In this document: positions 15,879 to 24,016 of the stretch, in pieces
How the letters are laid out: every line of letters begins with the position of its first letter
Position numbering within the stretch: position 1 is the stretch's first letter
Source: an uncultured Lachnospiraceae bacterium
Lineage (GTDB): Bacteria; Bacillota; Clostridia; Lachnospirales; Lachnospiraceae
Reading direction: 5' to 3'
DNA length: 34,652 nucleotides
Assembly (NCBI GenBank): GCA_946403075.1
Contig: CAMIYN010000024.1
Span: 1 to 34,652, forward strand
Notes under the pieces: model-generated
What the model was told of the DNA's origin: nothing
Seen by the model: the letters and a program-made list of their open reading frames with translations, nothing else
The model's database searches: none
Position numbers and translations under genes: made by a program

Positions 15879-17045
15879 CTATATTATCTTTAATAAATAT
15901 GCAATATACCTAACAAAAACTTTATAAAATGGTTTTTTCATGTGCACTCCATCTTTTCCATAATAGTCATCTTTTATTATCCATTTTGTATTTATATATG
16001 TAGCTCCTCTCTCTTGTCCTATAAAATAGTTTTCAAGTGCTTTGTCAAACTCTTCTCCCCTATATATATTATGAGGAAAATCTTTGTGTAAATCAGCTAT
16101 CTTTACCTCTTCTTTTGCTGGTAAAAGTGAACATATATAAATTTTTATATTTTCATCAATTTCTTTTATCTTTTGAATAATTTTTTTATACTCCTCTACA
16201 TACTCATCACCATTTTTATAATAAGCAATATTATATCCATTAAAAAACACAATTTTTTTTGGCTTTCTCTTTTTTATATGTATCTCTATATCTTTTATCT
16301 GATTTTCTATTTTACTAACCAAATAACCATAATACTTATATGATAACATATTGTAATATTCAAAATGTTTTACATTTGAGTCCCCAAAAAAATATACACC
16401 TTCTATATCATCTTTTACTTCTTGCTCTATATTATAATCATATACTACTTCGCCCCACTTTGCTTCTTCTACGAGATTTTTTATTTTTTCTACATATTCA
16501 TTTGTATCATTATCTAATAATTCTTGTTTTATTGCTTTCCCAAAAACATATTCACTCTTTTCTACCCACTTATCAATTTCTTGTTTTTTTACTGCTATAT
16601 CTCCTACATCTATATTTACATCATCATTACCAATAAAATTTATTTCATTTTGTATACTACTTAAATCTGCTACTTCCCCTACTTTTTTTATACTTCTTGT
16701 TATTTCTTTTTTCTTTTCTTTATTTTTTTCATCATCTTCATTTCTAAAAATCTTTTCTTCGATCACAAATTCTTTTTTTAAAAAATTTTTATCTTTTATA
16801 ACACTCAACATTTTTTCTGCTTCTACTTTTTTGTTATTTCGTTCTATTTCTAGTTCCTTTTCTTTGTCAACTTTCTCTATGTTATCTATATTTGTCTCTA
16901 ATATTTTTATATGATTTATTGTATTTGAATTTTCTTGATATCTCAAATATTTTTGTTTATTCTTAAAATAAAAGAGTATCTCAAATCCAAAAAAAAGTAT
17001 AAAAAGACCAAATGCTATTAAATTTTTATCTATTCTTTTCTTCAT
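15879..17045 (-). CDS. SGNH-hydrolase-like protein, partner of the MBOAT acyltransferase (copy 1)
   Basis: A 388-residue protein with one N-terminal membrane segment (about 8-27), a charged, probably coiled spacer (about 40-200), and a C-terminal SGNH-like domain with FFGDSN (Ser223), FFNG (267-270) and DGVH (Asp365, His368). It clearly resembles the next gene: both share IYICSL.PA and the .TKWII..(D/E)YY pattern before the DGxH motif. It starts 2 nt after the MBOAT stop, so the three are almost certainly co-translated. Probably a membrane-anchored acyl transferase or esterase acting on a surface glycan; donor and acceptor are unknown. Confidence 0.8.
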   Translation of the reverse strand: MKKRIDKNLIAFGLFILFFGFEILFYFKNKQKYLRYQENSNTINHIKILETNIDNIEKVDKEKELEIERNNKKVEAEKMLSVIKDKNFLKKEFVIEEKIFRNEDDEKNKEKKKEITRSIKKVGEVADLSSIQNEINFIGNDDVNIDVGDIAVKKQEIDKWVEKSEYVFGKAIKQELLDNDTNEYVEKIKNLVEEAKWGEVVYDYNIEQEVKDDIEGVYFFGDSNVKHFEYYNMLSYKYYGYLVSKIENQIKDIEIHIKKRKPKKIVFFNGYNIAYYKNGDEYVEEYKKIIQKIKEIDENIKIYICSLLPAKEEVKIADLHKDFPHNIYRGEEFDKALENYFIGQERGATYINTKWIIKDDYYGKDGVHMKKPFYKVFVRYIAYLLKII

Positions 17046-17047
17046 TT

Positions 17048-18493
17048 TTAAAATCTAAAATACATAAATGGATCATTAAATCCTCTATACAATAAATAAA
17101 TGTCTATTCCTAATAATATACAAAGTATAATTAAACGAATCACTAAAATATTTTTTATTTTCTTATAAATAATTTTTGGAATATTTAACACAGCAGCTAC
17201 TCCTATAATTATTGGGAAGATATTAATTTCAACTATTTTATAAAAATTATTGTCTATTAAATTATTAGTCCTATAAAACATTGCAGATAAATAATTTTTC
17301 AAATCGATCATATTTTCATTTGAAAATATAACCATTGATACCGTTATCACAATTAATAAATAGATGTGGTTTATGATTTTTAATTTATTTAATATTTTCC
17401 CCAAAACTATTTCTTCTAAAATCATAAATATAGCAAAATAAATTCCATGAATTATATAATTATAATTTGCACCGTGCCACAAACCTATCAAAAACCAAGT
17501 TATAAAGAGAGCAATAACATTTATAATTACATTTGCAATTTTTTTATTTGAAATCTTTGTTACAAATTTTCTAAAGAGCACAAAAACTTTACTTCGTAGC
17601 AGTGGATAAAACAAATAGTCCTTAAACCATATCCCAAGGCTTATATGCCATCTCCTCCAATAATCAGAAACCGTTCTTGCAAAAAAAGGATTATTAAAAT
17701 TTTCCATTATATCAAATCCTATTATCTTCCCAAGCCCAATTGCCATCAATGAATACCCAAAAAAATCAAAATATAATTGCATAAAATAAGAAATCCCACC
17801 TACCCAAGCCATAGCAGTAGATAAATTTTCTATGCCATAATTATTTATATCTATTGAAACTCCCGACAATTGATTTGCGACAAGCACTTTACTCGTAAGT
17901 CCTATTATAAAAATACTTATACCATCTATTATATATTCTTTTGATATCTTCTTTTTTGTGATTTGCTCTCTCACATCCTCATATCTAATTATTGGTCCTG
18001 CGATTAATTGAGGAAACATTATTATATATGTAGATAGATTTATAAAATTTTTTTCTGCTGTAATTTTCTCCCAATAAACATCTATGACATAAGATAAAAT
18101 TTGAAAAGTATAAAAACTTATACCTATTGGAAGTAGTAAATTATGCTTTGTAAAAATTTCTCTTCCAAAATTTTTCAATATTTCTACAAAAAAATCAAAA
18201 TATTTAAAATAAAATAAAAGCCCCAAATTTAAAAAAATTGTTATCAAAAAAATAAATTTTTTAATTATCTTTTTTTCTCTTACTCTCTCAATTAATATTG
18301 CAAATAGATAATTTAAAAAGAGTGATATGACAAGTATAACAACATAAAACTCACTATCCATACATCCAAAAGCATAAAAACATAGACTAAAAATAAATAT
18401 ACATAAGTTTTTATACTCATTGGATACTAAAAAATAACAAATCAAAAAAAACGGCAAAAAATAGAATAGAAAATAAAAACTACTAAATACCAT
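17048..18493 (-). CDS. MBOAT-family membrane-bound O-acyltransferase (AlgI/DltB-like)
   Basis: A 481-residue polytopic enzyme of the MBOAT family that carries acyl groups (usually acetyl, or D-alanyl in DltB) across the membrane for transfer to wall or capsule polymers. Seen are the family segments QLIAGPIIRYEDV, DFFGYSLMAIGLGKIIGF, YWRRWHISLGIWFKDYLFYPL and LIGLWHGANYNYIIHG, the last with the likely catalytic His340. Length and about 11 helices fit AlgI-type proteins. Two SGNH-type partners follow at once. No D-alanine ligase or carrier protein gene is nearby, so acetylation of a glycan is more likely than teichoic acid alanylation; that is an inference. Confidence 0.92.
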   Translation of the reverse strand: MVFSSFYFLFYFLPFFLICYFLVSNEYKNLCIFIFSLCFYAFGCMDSEFYVVILVISLFLNYLFAILIERVREKKIIKKFIFLITIFLNLGLLFYFKYFDFFVEILKNFGREIFTKHNLLLPIGISFYTFQILSYVIDVYWEKITAEKNFINLSTYIIMFPQLIAGPIIRYEDVREQITKKKISKEYIIDGISIFIIGLTSKVLVANQLSGVSIDINNYGIENLSTAMAWVGGISYFMQLYFDFFGYSLMAIGLGKIIGFDIMENFNNPFFARTVSDYWRRWHISLGIWFKDYLFYPLLRSKVFVLFRKFVTKISNKKIANVIINVIALFITWFLIGLWHGANYNYIIHGIYFAIFMILEEIVLGKILNKLKIINHIYLLIVITVSMVIFSNENMIDLKNYLSAMFYRTNNLIDNNFYKIVEINIFPIIIGVAAVLNIPKIIYKKIKNILVIRLIILCILLGIDIYLLYRGFNDPFMYFRF

Positions 18494-18502
18494 ATATTCT
18501 CA

Positions 18503-19354
18503 TTAGAAATGATATATAAATTCGTCTTTATCTATAACTCTAAATTTGTATCCATTTTCATTGCACCACTTAATTACATTTTCTATTCCATACACTACAT
18601 TTTCATAAGTATCATGACACAAAACTATTGAGGTTTTATTTCTCTTGATACCCTCTATCATATTATTTGTAATATAATCTATATCAGTTAATGCACCACC
18701 GCCATCACCTGCCGACACATTCCAATCAAAATATTCATAACCTTTACTTTTTACTTCCCTTTTTAATTTAGACAAAATATTTTCTTCTTCGCCTATTGCA
18801 AGTGTATTTTTGCTACCACCTGCAAATCTCATTATATCTGTTTTTTCGCCTGTAATATCTTGTATTTCTTTTTGCATTTTTTCTACATCATTCCAAAAAC
18901 TTTCTCTATTTTTATATATTTCACTATACCTATGGCTATACGAATGGACACCTATTTTATGCCCTTCTTTATATATATTTTTTACTATCTCTTCTCTTCC
19001 CTCTGGGTTTGTGATAAAAAATGTTGCTTTCACATCATACCTTTTTAAAACATCTATTATTTGGGTAGTCCACTCCGTAGGTCCATCATCAAAAGTTAAA
19101 TATACTGTCTTGTTTAAATTCAAAACTTCATCTTTTTTTTCGCTACTCGTTTCTGTTATAACCTCTACACTATTTTCTGTCTCATTAAAATTTTTCATAT
19201 TTAATCTAACCATAGTGTAAATCAATGCAATAATACATAGTGCAAAAATAATTATAATTGTCTTTTTTTTCTTTTCTACATTTTGATTTTGTCTACCTGC
19301 CTTGTTGTTATTTTTATTTTTTTCTGCTTCATATTTATTTAATCCCTTTTCCAT
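18503..19354 (-). CDS. Polysaccharide deacetylase (CE4/NodB domain)
   Basis: A 283-residue membrane-anchored enzyme: basic cytoplasmic tail, one helix (about 32-50), linker, then a NodB domain. Visible motifs are TFDDGPT (Asp89-Asp90), the metal-binding HSYSH (His137, His141), RFAGG (176-180, Ala in place of the usual Pro), FDWN near 209-212 and VLCHD with His247. CE4 enzymes remove N-acetyl groups from peptidoglycan or other wall glycans outside the cell, often giving lysozyme resistance. It overlaps the preceding epimerase gene by 16 nt. Substrate (peptidoglycan or the operon's own glycan) is undecided. Confidence 0.92.
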   Translation of the reverse strand: MEKGLNKYEAEKNKNNNKAGRQNQNVEKKKKTIIIIFALCIIALIYTMVRLNMKNFNETENSVEVITETSSEKKDEVLNLNKTVYLTFDDGPTEWTTQIIDVLKRYDVKATFFITNPEGREEIVKNIYKEGHKIGVHSYSHRYSEIYKNRESFWNDVEKMQKEIQDITGEKTDIMRFAGGSKNTLAIGEEENILSKLKREVKSKGYEYFDWNVSAGDGGGALTDIDYITNNMIEGIKRNKTSIVLCHDTYENVVYGIENVIKWCNENGYKFRVIDKDEFIYHF

Positions 19355-20271
19355 AAATCCTCCCTAAAATTTTCTTTTAATATTTTTTTTATTCCTTCTT
19401 TAAATTCTGTTTTTTTACACCAATCCAAATCCTTTTTTACTTCACTTGAGTCAGTTGATAAAAACAGGACTTGTTGTTCATTATATGGAATAACTCCATA
19501 ATTTAATTTACCTTTTTCATTTACTACACTTTTTATATCTTCTACATAGTCCTTTAATACTCTATTATCTCCACTACCTATTACATATATTTTATTTTCA
19601 TTTATTTTTTCAGCTATTTTTATAAATAAATCTGCTGCATCTTCACTATACAAATAATCCCAAACTTGTTCACATTTTGTCAAGTTAAATTCTTTTCCTT
19701 CTATCAAATTTTTTATTAGAGACATAACCAATGTTTTTTCTCCATCATATGGACCATATAAACTAAGTATTCTTACCCATATGTGTTTTATACCGAGTGT
19801 TTTTGCTACTTCTTTTGTCTTTTCACAAGCAATTAATTTTGCTCTACCATATTCAGTTATAGGATGCATCGTCATTTCTACTTTTAATTTTTCATTTTTT
19901 ATACCATACTCTGCTTGTGAGCCAGCAAAAATTATTTTTTCGCAGCCAAATCTTTTTGCTAAATAAACTGCTTTGACAGAATTTTTTATATTCTCATCTT
20001 GCAAATTTTTATCATCTCTATCTCTTCCAAATGTCCCATTCCAAGCAAAATGATAAAACACATCATAAATTTCTTTTTTAGTATTGTCTATCTTGTCATA
20101 ATCTTTCATATCATATTTAATAATTTTTACTTTTTCACTCTTTGGGACATTGTCAATTCTTTTGCTATTTATATTTAGAATAGCAAGAACTTCAATGTTT
20201 TTTTTGATTAAATTTTTAATTAATGAAACTCCCAGTGTCCCTGTCGCACCTGTCACTATTACTTTTTTCAT
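19339..20271 (-). CDS. NAD-dependent sugar epimerase/dehydratase (extended SDR)
   Basis: A 310-residue cytoplasmic enzyme with the Rossmann nucleotide-binding motif GATGTLG (7-13) and the active-site YxxxK as YGRAK, the layout of extended short-chain dehydrogenases that act on nucleotide sugars. Related proteins make modified hexoses or heptoses for surface glycans, for example 4-epimerases or reductases. The upstream GDP-heptose genes suggest that a heptose or deoxyheptose nucleotide could be the substrate, which is inference. Its ATG overlaps the stop of the upstream transporter gene (ATGA). Confidence 0.88.
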   Translation of the reverse strand: MKKVIVTGATGTLGVSLIKNLIKKNIEVLAILNINSKRIDNVPKSEKVKIIKYDMKDYDKIDNTKKEIYDVFYHFAWNGTFGRDRDDKNLQDENIKNSVKAVYLAKRFGCEKIIFAGSQAEYGIKNEKLKVEMTMHPITEYGRAKLIACEKTKEVAKTLGIKHIWVRILSLYGPYDGEKTLVMSLIKNLIEGKEFNLTKCEQVWDYLYSEDAADLFIKIAEKINENKIYVIGSGDNRVLKDYVEDIKSVVNEKGKLNYGVIPYNEQQVLFLSTDSSEVKKDLDWCKKTEFKEGIKKILKENFREDLWKRD

Positions 20272-20828
20272 ATTATGTTTACCAATATTCCTACAAAAAC
20301 TGAAATCAAAATAAAAATTATTCTCGATATTTGTTTTTTTGTTATTTTTTTATATAAGATTTGTATTAAAATAAGTATTAAAAAAATTATAATATTACTT
20401 TTTCTTATTTCTTTTATATTTAATAAATTCATATTTTTTACAAACAAATCAACTCCTGCAAAAAATATAATTCCAAATATGAGTGGACGAACAAAAGAGA
20501 AAACTTTTTTTGTTTTTTCATTATCTACAAATTTTTTTGAAAACATAGCAAAAGCCAAAATTATCAAAAATGCAGGTATCGCTATTCCAAGAACTGCAAG
20601 AACTGCTCCTAAAATTCCGCCTCTAACTAGTCCTACATAAGTTGGAATATTTATCATTATGGGGCCTGGTGTGCTCTCTGCTATTGCCAAGATATCCAAA
20701 AACAATTCTTCTGTAATCCATCCTGTATTTACTGCAACTTCTCTCATAAGTGGAATTGCAGAATATCCTCCACCAAATGAAAATATACCTACTTTTAAAA
20801 AATTTAAAAATACATCTAAATAAATCAT
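20268..20828 (-). CDS. Chromate-transporter family protein, second half-size subunit
   Basis: A 186-residue membrane protein of the short-chain CHR family, with FGGGYSAIPLMREV near the N-terminus, STPGPIMIN in the first third, and about five to six helices. Short CHR proteins usually come as adjacent pairs that form one transporter, as here; their natural substrate is an anion, with chromate or sulfate proposed. It overlaps both neighbours by 4 nt (ATGA). Why it sits in a glycan operon is not clear. Confidence 0.9.
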   Translation of the reverse strand: MIYLDVFLNFLKVGIFSFGGGYSAIPLMREVAVNTGWITEELFLDILAIAESTPGPIMINIPTYVGLVRGGILGAVLAVLGIAIPAFLIILAFAMFSKKFVDNEKTKKVFSFVRPLIFGIIFFAGVDLFVKNMNLLNIKEIRKSNIIIFLILILIQILYKKITKKQISRIIFILISVFVGILVNII

Positions 20829-21382
20829 AATTTTTTTAACATAAGAAAAATAAATGAAATAATAAATCCAGTTATAATAATATAAATTGTATTTATGTGA
20901 ATCCCAAAAAACAAAATCAAAACTTCAAATAAAACTGTAATCAAAAAAATGCTAATTGGAAGTTTTTTGTTGTTACTGTTTTTTATTTCTACTTTTATCA
21001 TATCGATTGCCACTTGAATTATAACTATTGATACTGCTATTCTTATTCCTAAAAATGCATTTTTTATTATTTCATATTTCATTGCACCTTTTATAAATAA
21101 AAAGAATATATATATCGTAACCATAGGAATAAAGACAACAGCAATAGTAGAAACTACTGCACCCATTATTCCAGCCTTTTTATACCCTATATATGTAGCC
21201 ATATTAATGGCAATGGGTCCTGGTGTGCTCTCTGATATAGTTAGCATATCTGCAAATTCTTCTTCTTCAATCCAGTGTTTCTTTTCAACACATATTTCTT
21301 TTACGATAGAAATCATTGCATACCCACCACCAATTGTGAGTCCACCAACCTTTAAAAATTCTATAAAGAGTTCAAGAAGCAT
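20825..21382 (-). CDS. Chromate-transporter family protein, first half-size subunit
   Basis: A 185-residue CHR-family membrane protein with GGLTIGGGYAMISIVKEI at the N-terminus and STPGPIAINMATYIG. It is homologous to the following gene but clearly diverged from it, as expected for the two halves of a heteromeric transporter. Its ATG shares one base with the stop of the lipoprotein gene (TAATG), and its end overlaps the partner gene by 4 nt. Confidence 0.9.
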   Translation of the reverse strand: MLLELFIEFLKVGGLTIGGGYAMISIVKEICVEKKHWIEEEEFADMLTISESTPGPIAINMATYIGYKKAGIMGAVVSTIAVVFIPMVTIYIFFLFIKGAMKYEIIKNAFLGIRIAVSIVIIQVAIDMIKVEIKNSNNKKLPISIFLITVLFEVLILFFGIHINTIYIIITGFIISFIFLMLKKL

Positions 21383-21873
21383 TAATTATTCTCTACATAA
21401 AAAAATGGATATGGTATTTCTGCTATATCTGCTTCGCTATCTTTGTTTATGATTCTCCTATCCACACATTTTATATTTTTTTCTTCATCAATAACTAAAT
21501 CGTATTCTACTGAATATGCTTCCTCTCCACCCGTCCAAGGTCTCCTATAAGTAAATACCAATACAGTTTCTCCTGGCTTTTCGGCAGTAAAAGTATAAGT
21601 GGTTTTTCCCCCTGCTCCAACTAAACCTGGTGCAGAATTTCCCTCTTCCTCTTTTACATCTATGAGTAGTAATTTCCCTGCTGCATCATCTTCTCTTTGA
21701 GTATAATTCCAACTATATCCAGTAGATGGATTTCCCGTAAATCTCAAATAAAAATGTGTTCCTGTCCCTGAAAGGGGATCAAGACTTGCTCTTTTGTCTT
21801 TTGAATTTTTACAAGCAACAAAACTAAAAGTTATTGTAAAAATTGTCATAAGTATTACTAATCTTTTTAACAT
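21382..21873 (-). CDS. Chagasin-like (I42) protease-inhibitor lipoprotein
   Basis: A 163-residue lipoprotein: signal peptide with lipobox FVAC (Cys21), then a beta-sandwich domain bearing the three inhibitor-loop motifs of the I42 chagasin family: NPSTGYSW (48-55), GAGG (86-89) and RPW (111-113). Chagasins are tight inhibitors of papain-like cysteine proteases. On the outer membrane face it could protect the cell from its own or foreign cysteine proteases. It lies between gmhA and the transporter pair with almost no spacing. The motifs make the family call strong; the target protease is unknown and none is in this window. Confidence 0.85.
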   Translation of the reverse strand: MLKRLVILMTIFTITFSFVACKNSKDKRASLDPLSGTGTHFYLRFTGNPSTGYSWNYTQREDDAAGKLLLIDVKEEEGNSAPGLVGAGGKTTYTFTAEKPGETVLVFTYRRPWTGGEEAYSVEYDLVIDEEKNIKCVDRRIINKDSEADIAEIPYPFFYVENN

Positions 21874-21876
21874 ATA

Positions 21877-22551
21877 CTAGTCTCCTTTATTAAATATTTG
21901 TGATTCTATTTGTAAACACAGTGCATGATAAATTGCCATGTGTTCTTCTTGTATTTTATATGTTTCATTTAGTGGAACAATAATTGATACATCCGACAAA
22001 TTTTTAAGCAGACCACCATCTCTACCTGTTAGAGACACTATTCTCATACCTTTTGCCTTTGCCATTATGCAAGCATTTATTATATTTTCTGATTTACCAG
22101 ATGTGCTTATAGCAAATAATAAATCATTTTCTACTGAAAGCCCTAAAATAGCATTTGCAAAAGCATATTTTTCATTTTTATCATTTGAAAAAGCTGTATT
22201 TAATTCTTTAAAAGCTGTTATATCAATAGTAGGAAGTCCTTGCTCAATAGTTTCTATAAACTCTTTATGTTTTTCTACCGAAATAATATTTGTATCCGTT
22301 TCTGCATATTTATTTATTACCTTTAATAATTTTGCATTAAGCGACAAATCAACCGTTCTCTTTTGTTTAAATCCCTTCATTAACTCAGCCATTATGTGCC
22401 CACTATCAGCACTTGAGCCTCCGTTTCCACAGACAAGAACTTTTCCACCATTTTTATATGTTTCAAGCATTATTAAAAATGCTTCCTCTATTTGCTTTTT
22501 TATTTTACTTAAAATTTTTCTCTCTTCACAAATGTTATTTATATAATCCAC
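21877..22551 (-). CDS. gmhA: Sedoheptulose-7-phosphate isomerase GmhA
   Basis: A SIS-domain isomerase that converts sedoheptulose 7-phosphate to D-glycero-D-manno-heptose 7-phosphate, the first step to activated heptose. The 224-residue protein has the phosphosugar-binding CGNGGSSADSGH (41-52), SVENDLLFAISTSGKSENI and a C-terminal QEEHMAIYHALC. The length is slightly above common GmhA (~190-200), with extra residues around 80-125. The adjacent HAD phosphatase and nucleotidyltransferase make heptose synthesis much more likely than the related DiaA or sugar-isomerase roles. It starts 3 nt after gmhB. Confidence 0.9.
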   Translation of the reverse strand: MDYINNICEERKILSKIKKQIEEAFLIMLETYKNGGKVLVCGNGGSSADSGHIMAELMKGFKQKRTVDLSLNAKLLKVINKYAETDTNIISVEKHKEFIETIEQGLPTIDITAFKELNTAFSNDKNEKYAFANAILGLSVENDLLFAISTSGKSENIINACIMAKAKGMRIVSLTGRDGGLLKNLSDVSIIVPLNETYKIQEEHMAIYHALCLQIESQIFNKGD

Positions 22552-22554
22552 AAT

Positions 22555-23295
22555 TTATTCTCCTATTATTAAATCTATTGCATCATTTATATTTTCAACT
22601 ATAAAATCTGTATATTGATTTTTATTTTTAACCTCTTTTAAAAAATTTACTCCCTCTATTCCTTCTCCTGTCTTTACCAAAATACTTTTTATACCATATT
22701 TTTTTCCTGCTACTGTGTCATCAATTTTATCTCCTACCATAAAAGATTTTTCTTTATCTATTTCAAAATTTTCTATTTTCTCTTTTTTTATATTTCTATC
22801 CTCTTTATAAACCAAATCTTTTTTAATCAATTCATCATCTACGACTTGAATTAAACCGTTTTTTAAATCTCTCTCTGCTTGTAAAAACATCCCTATTTTT
22901 GGCTTTCTGCAATCACAATCGCATATCAACTCTTTTATGATTTTATCTTTATCAAAAAATTTTCCATTTTTTTCAAGCCCACAATCATGATGTATGCAAT
23001 AATAAAAGCCATCTATTTCAAAGTCCAAAAGTTCATTTAGTCTCTTATTAAACTTTTGAACTTGTGATTCTCTTATTTTTCCTTTTGCTACTCCTGCTTG
23101 GTTTGATATTACAATTATTTTATAACCTCTTTTCTTTATTTTTTTTATGCTCTCTTTTGCTCCACTTATTGGTTCTATTTCTTCTATCAATTTTTCATAA
23201 TCCATATAATTATATGTTCCAAACTTTCCCTTGTCATCACAAATCGTTCCATCTCTATCAAGAAATAATACTTTTTGTTTGATTTCTTGATTCAT
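22555..23295 (-). CDS. gmhB: Heptose 1,7-bisphosphate phosphatase (GmhB-like HAD enzyme)
   Basis: A HAD-superfamily phosphatase that removes the 7-phosphate of heptose 1,7-bisphosphate. The 246-residue protein begins with the catalytic motif FLDRDGTICD (nucleophile Asp13, general acid Asp15), has SNQAG in motif II, the zinc-loop cysteines and histidines CIHHDC (100-105) and CDCDC (125-129) typical of GmhB, and a later FMVGDKIDD motif. It overlaps hddC by 4 nt and is followed by gmhA. It is longer than E. coli GmhB (~190) because of added lysine-rich inserts. Confidence 0.9.
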   Translation of the reverse strand: MNQEIKQKVLFLDRDGTICDDKGKFGTYNYMDYEKLIEEIEPISGAKESIKKIKKRGYKIIVISNQAGVAKGKIRESQVQKFNKRLNELLDFEIDGFYYCIHHDCGLEKNGKFFDKDKIIKELICDCDCRKPKIGMFLQAERDLKNGLIQVVDDELIKKDLVYKEDRNIKKEKIENFEIDKEKSFMVGDKIDDTVAGKKYGIKSILVKTGEGIEGVNFLKEVKNKNQYTDFIVENINDAIDLIIGE

Positions 23296-24014
23296 CTAAT
23301 ATCCTCCTTTGCTCTATTTAAACTTTCTTCTGTCCCTATATCTAAAAATTTCGAATCTCCTACTATACCTGAAATTTTTTTCCTTTCCTCTATCCATTTT
23401 GGTATTATATCATATTCAAGCGATAATTTTCTAAGTTCTATCTCTCTTATTATATTTTTTTTCATTAAATATATACCTGCATTAATGTAAGTCCTGGCTG
23501 TTTTTTTTGTGCCTTCTTTTTTAATATTTTTTTCTATGAAACTCTTTAACAATCCACCATACTCATTTTCATCATCTAACAAAACTTCCCCATATCTATT
23601 TTTGTTATCTTCATCCTTTAAAAGTATACTCATATCAGCATTATAATAACTCATATTTTTATTTAATAATTTAATATCCACATTAAACATAGTATCACCA
23701 TTTGCTACAAAAACCTTTTCATCATCTATATACTCATATGCATTTCTTATTGCACCCCCTGTTCCAAGTGGCTCTGTCTCTTTTGAGTATTTAATTTTTA
23801 TTCCATATCTCTCGCCATTTCCAAAAAAATCAATTATCTCATCATCTCTATATCCTGTTGCAAATATAAAATCTTTTATTCCCAATGTTTTATAGTATTC
23901 TACTAATCTAAGTAAAAATGGTTTTCCGCTAATTCTTACCATCACTTTTTGTTTTTCACCGATGACTTTTCTAAGTCTCATCCCGAGTCCACCACAAAGC
24001 AATATCATCTGCAT
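23292..24014 (-). CDS. hddC: Heptose-1-phosphate nucleotidyltransferase (HddC-like)
   Basis: A nucleotidyltransferase that would activate D-glycero-D-manno-heptose 1-phosphate, giving GDP-heptose in the Gram-positive pathway. The 240-residue protein has the sugar-nucleotide signature LCGGLGMRLRKVIG near the N-terminus, a conserved basic patch KQKVMVRISGKPFL, GTGGAIRNA and the metal-binding VANGDTMF. The neighbours gmhB and gmhA fix the pathway; without them it could be any hexose-1-phosphate nucleotidyltransferase. The kinase of the route (HddA) is not in the window. It begins 2 nt after the large glycosyltransferase. Confidence 0.82.
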   Translation of the reverse strand: MQMILLCGGLGMRLRKVIGEKQKVMVRISGKPFLLRLVEYYKTLGIKDFIFATGYRDDEIIDFFGNGERYGIKIKYSKETEPLGTGGAIRNAYEYIDDEKVFVANGDTMFNVDIKLLNKNMSYYNADMSILLKDEDNKNRYGEVLLDDENEYGGLLKSFIEKNIKKEGTKKTARTYINAGIYLMKKNIIREIELRKLSLEYDIIPKWIEERKKISGIVGDSKFLDIGTEESLNRAKEDIR

Positions 24015-24016
24015 AC

